Positions 30,445 to 32,065 of a stretch of 32,065 nucleotides of DNA are shown here, piece by piece. Both the position numbers and the translations under genes were made by a program. Within the stretch, counting starts at the first letter, position 1; each line of letters begins with the position of its first letter. The notes under the pieces are model-generated. The model searched no databases. It was not told the origin of the DNA and saw only the letters and a list, made by a program, of their open reading frames with translations. The DNA comes from Parcubacteria group bacterium GW2011_GWA2_40_23 (GTDB taxonomy: Bacteria > Patescibacteriota > Patescibacteriia > UBA11705 > JABHMO01): contig LBYP01000018.1 in the NCBI GenBank assembly GCA_000996245.1, forward strand, positions 1 to 32,065, written 5' to 3'.

Positions 30445-32065
<1,621 letters not shown>

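Overview
The window looks like a piece of a small-genome Candidate Phyla Radiation (Patescibacteria) bacterium. The grounds are an AT-rich backbone with tightly packed minus-strand genes, a eukaryote-like IleRS, an EndoQ-type PHP protein, four-helix-bundle (S23/Avd-like) proteins, recurrent short palindromic repeats, and a diversity-generating retroelement (DGR). The phylum-level call is inference; finer placement is not possible from this sequence. TAA, TAG and TGA all end apparently intact genes, so the standard code is assumed.

Layout. 1-3.4 kb: repeat element, then a minus-strand run U32 peptidase - ruvA - FemAB. 3.4-8 kb: single-gene units (DHH-like phosphoesterase, APH-like kinase, MFS transporter with a possible leader ORF, P-loop kinase), several with canonical promoters, GGAGG-type ribosome sites and terminators. 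8-13.7 kb: SanA-like protein, FAD enzyme, ileS with a four-helix-bundle gene inserted between it and a candidate T-box leader. 13.9-14.8 kb: a large, highly structured, apparently non-coding RNA behind a consensus promoter. 15-20.7 kb: tRNA-Ala, a frameshifted gene, nitroreductase and two radical SAM enzymes, a membrane protein, a TrmB-type regulator. 21.2-22.5 kb: EndoQ-like gene.

22.5-26.5 kb is the most interesting part: a DGR. It has a reverse transcriptase interrupted by one in-frame TAG, a divergently oriented avd gene whose start codon nearly abuts that of the RT, a template repeat (TR, 24003-24131) and two paralogous target genes. Target 1 carries a full variable repeat (VR1): all 17 differences from the TR fall on TR adenines in the sense (minus) orientation. 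Target 2 carries a shorter VR2 (19 of 20 differences at adenines) that lacks the 3' segment where the homing-initiation sequence should lie. An 82-bp direct repeat containing the RT 3' end lies after both the RT and target 1, which suggests tandem duplication followed by deletion.

26.5-30.1 kb: a minus-strand operon-like run of methyltransferase, CDP-alcohol phosphatidyltransferase, Nudix, nucleotidyltransferase and YvcK, envelope- and sugar-nucleotide-related. 30.1-32.1 kb: 5S rRNA and the 3' part of 23S rRNA on the minus strand; the 23S gene runs off the window.

A recurring theme is two gene classes. AT-rich genes mostly lack a visible Shine-Dalgarno. Visibly GC-richer genes (DHH-like, MFS, P-loop, RaSEA-like radical SAM, the 19.1-19.6 kb membrane protein, both DGR targets) have strong Shine-Dalgarno sites, and several of them also have near-consensus promoters.
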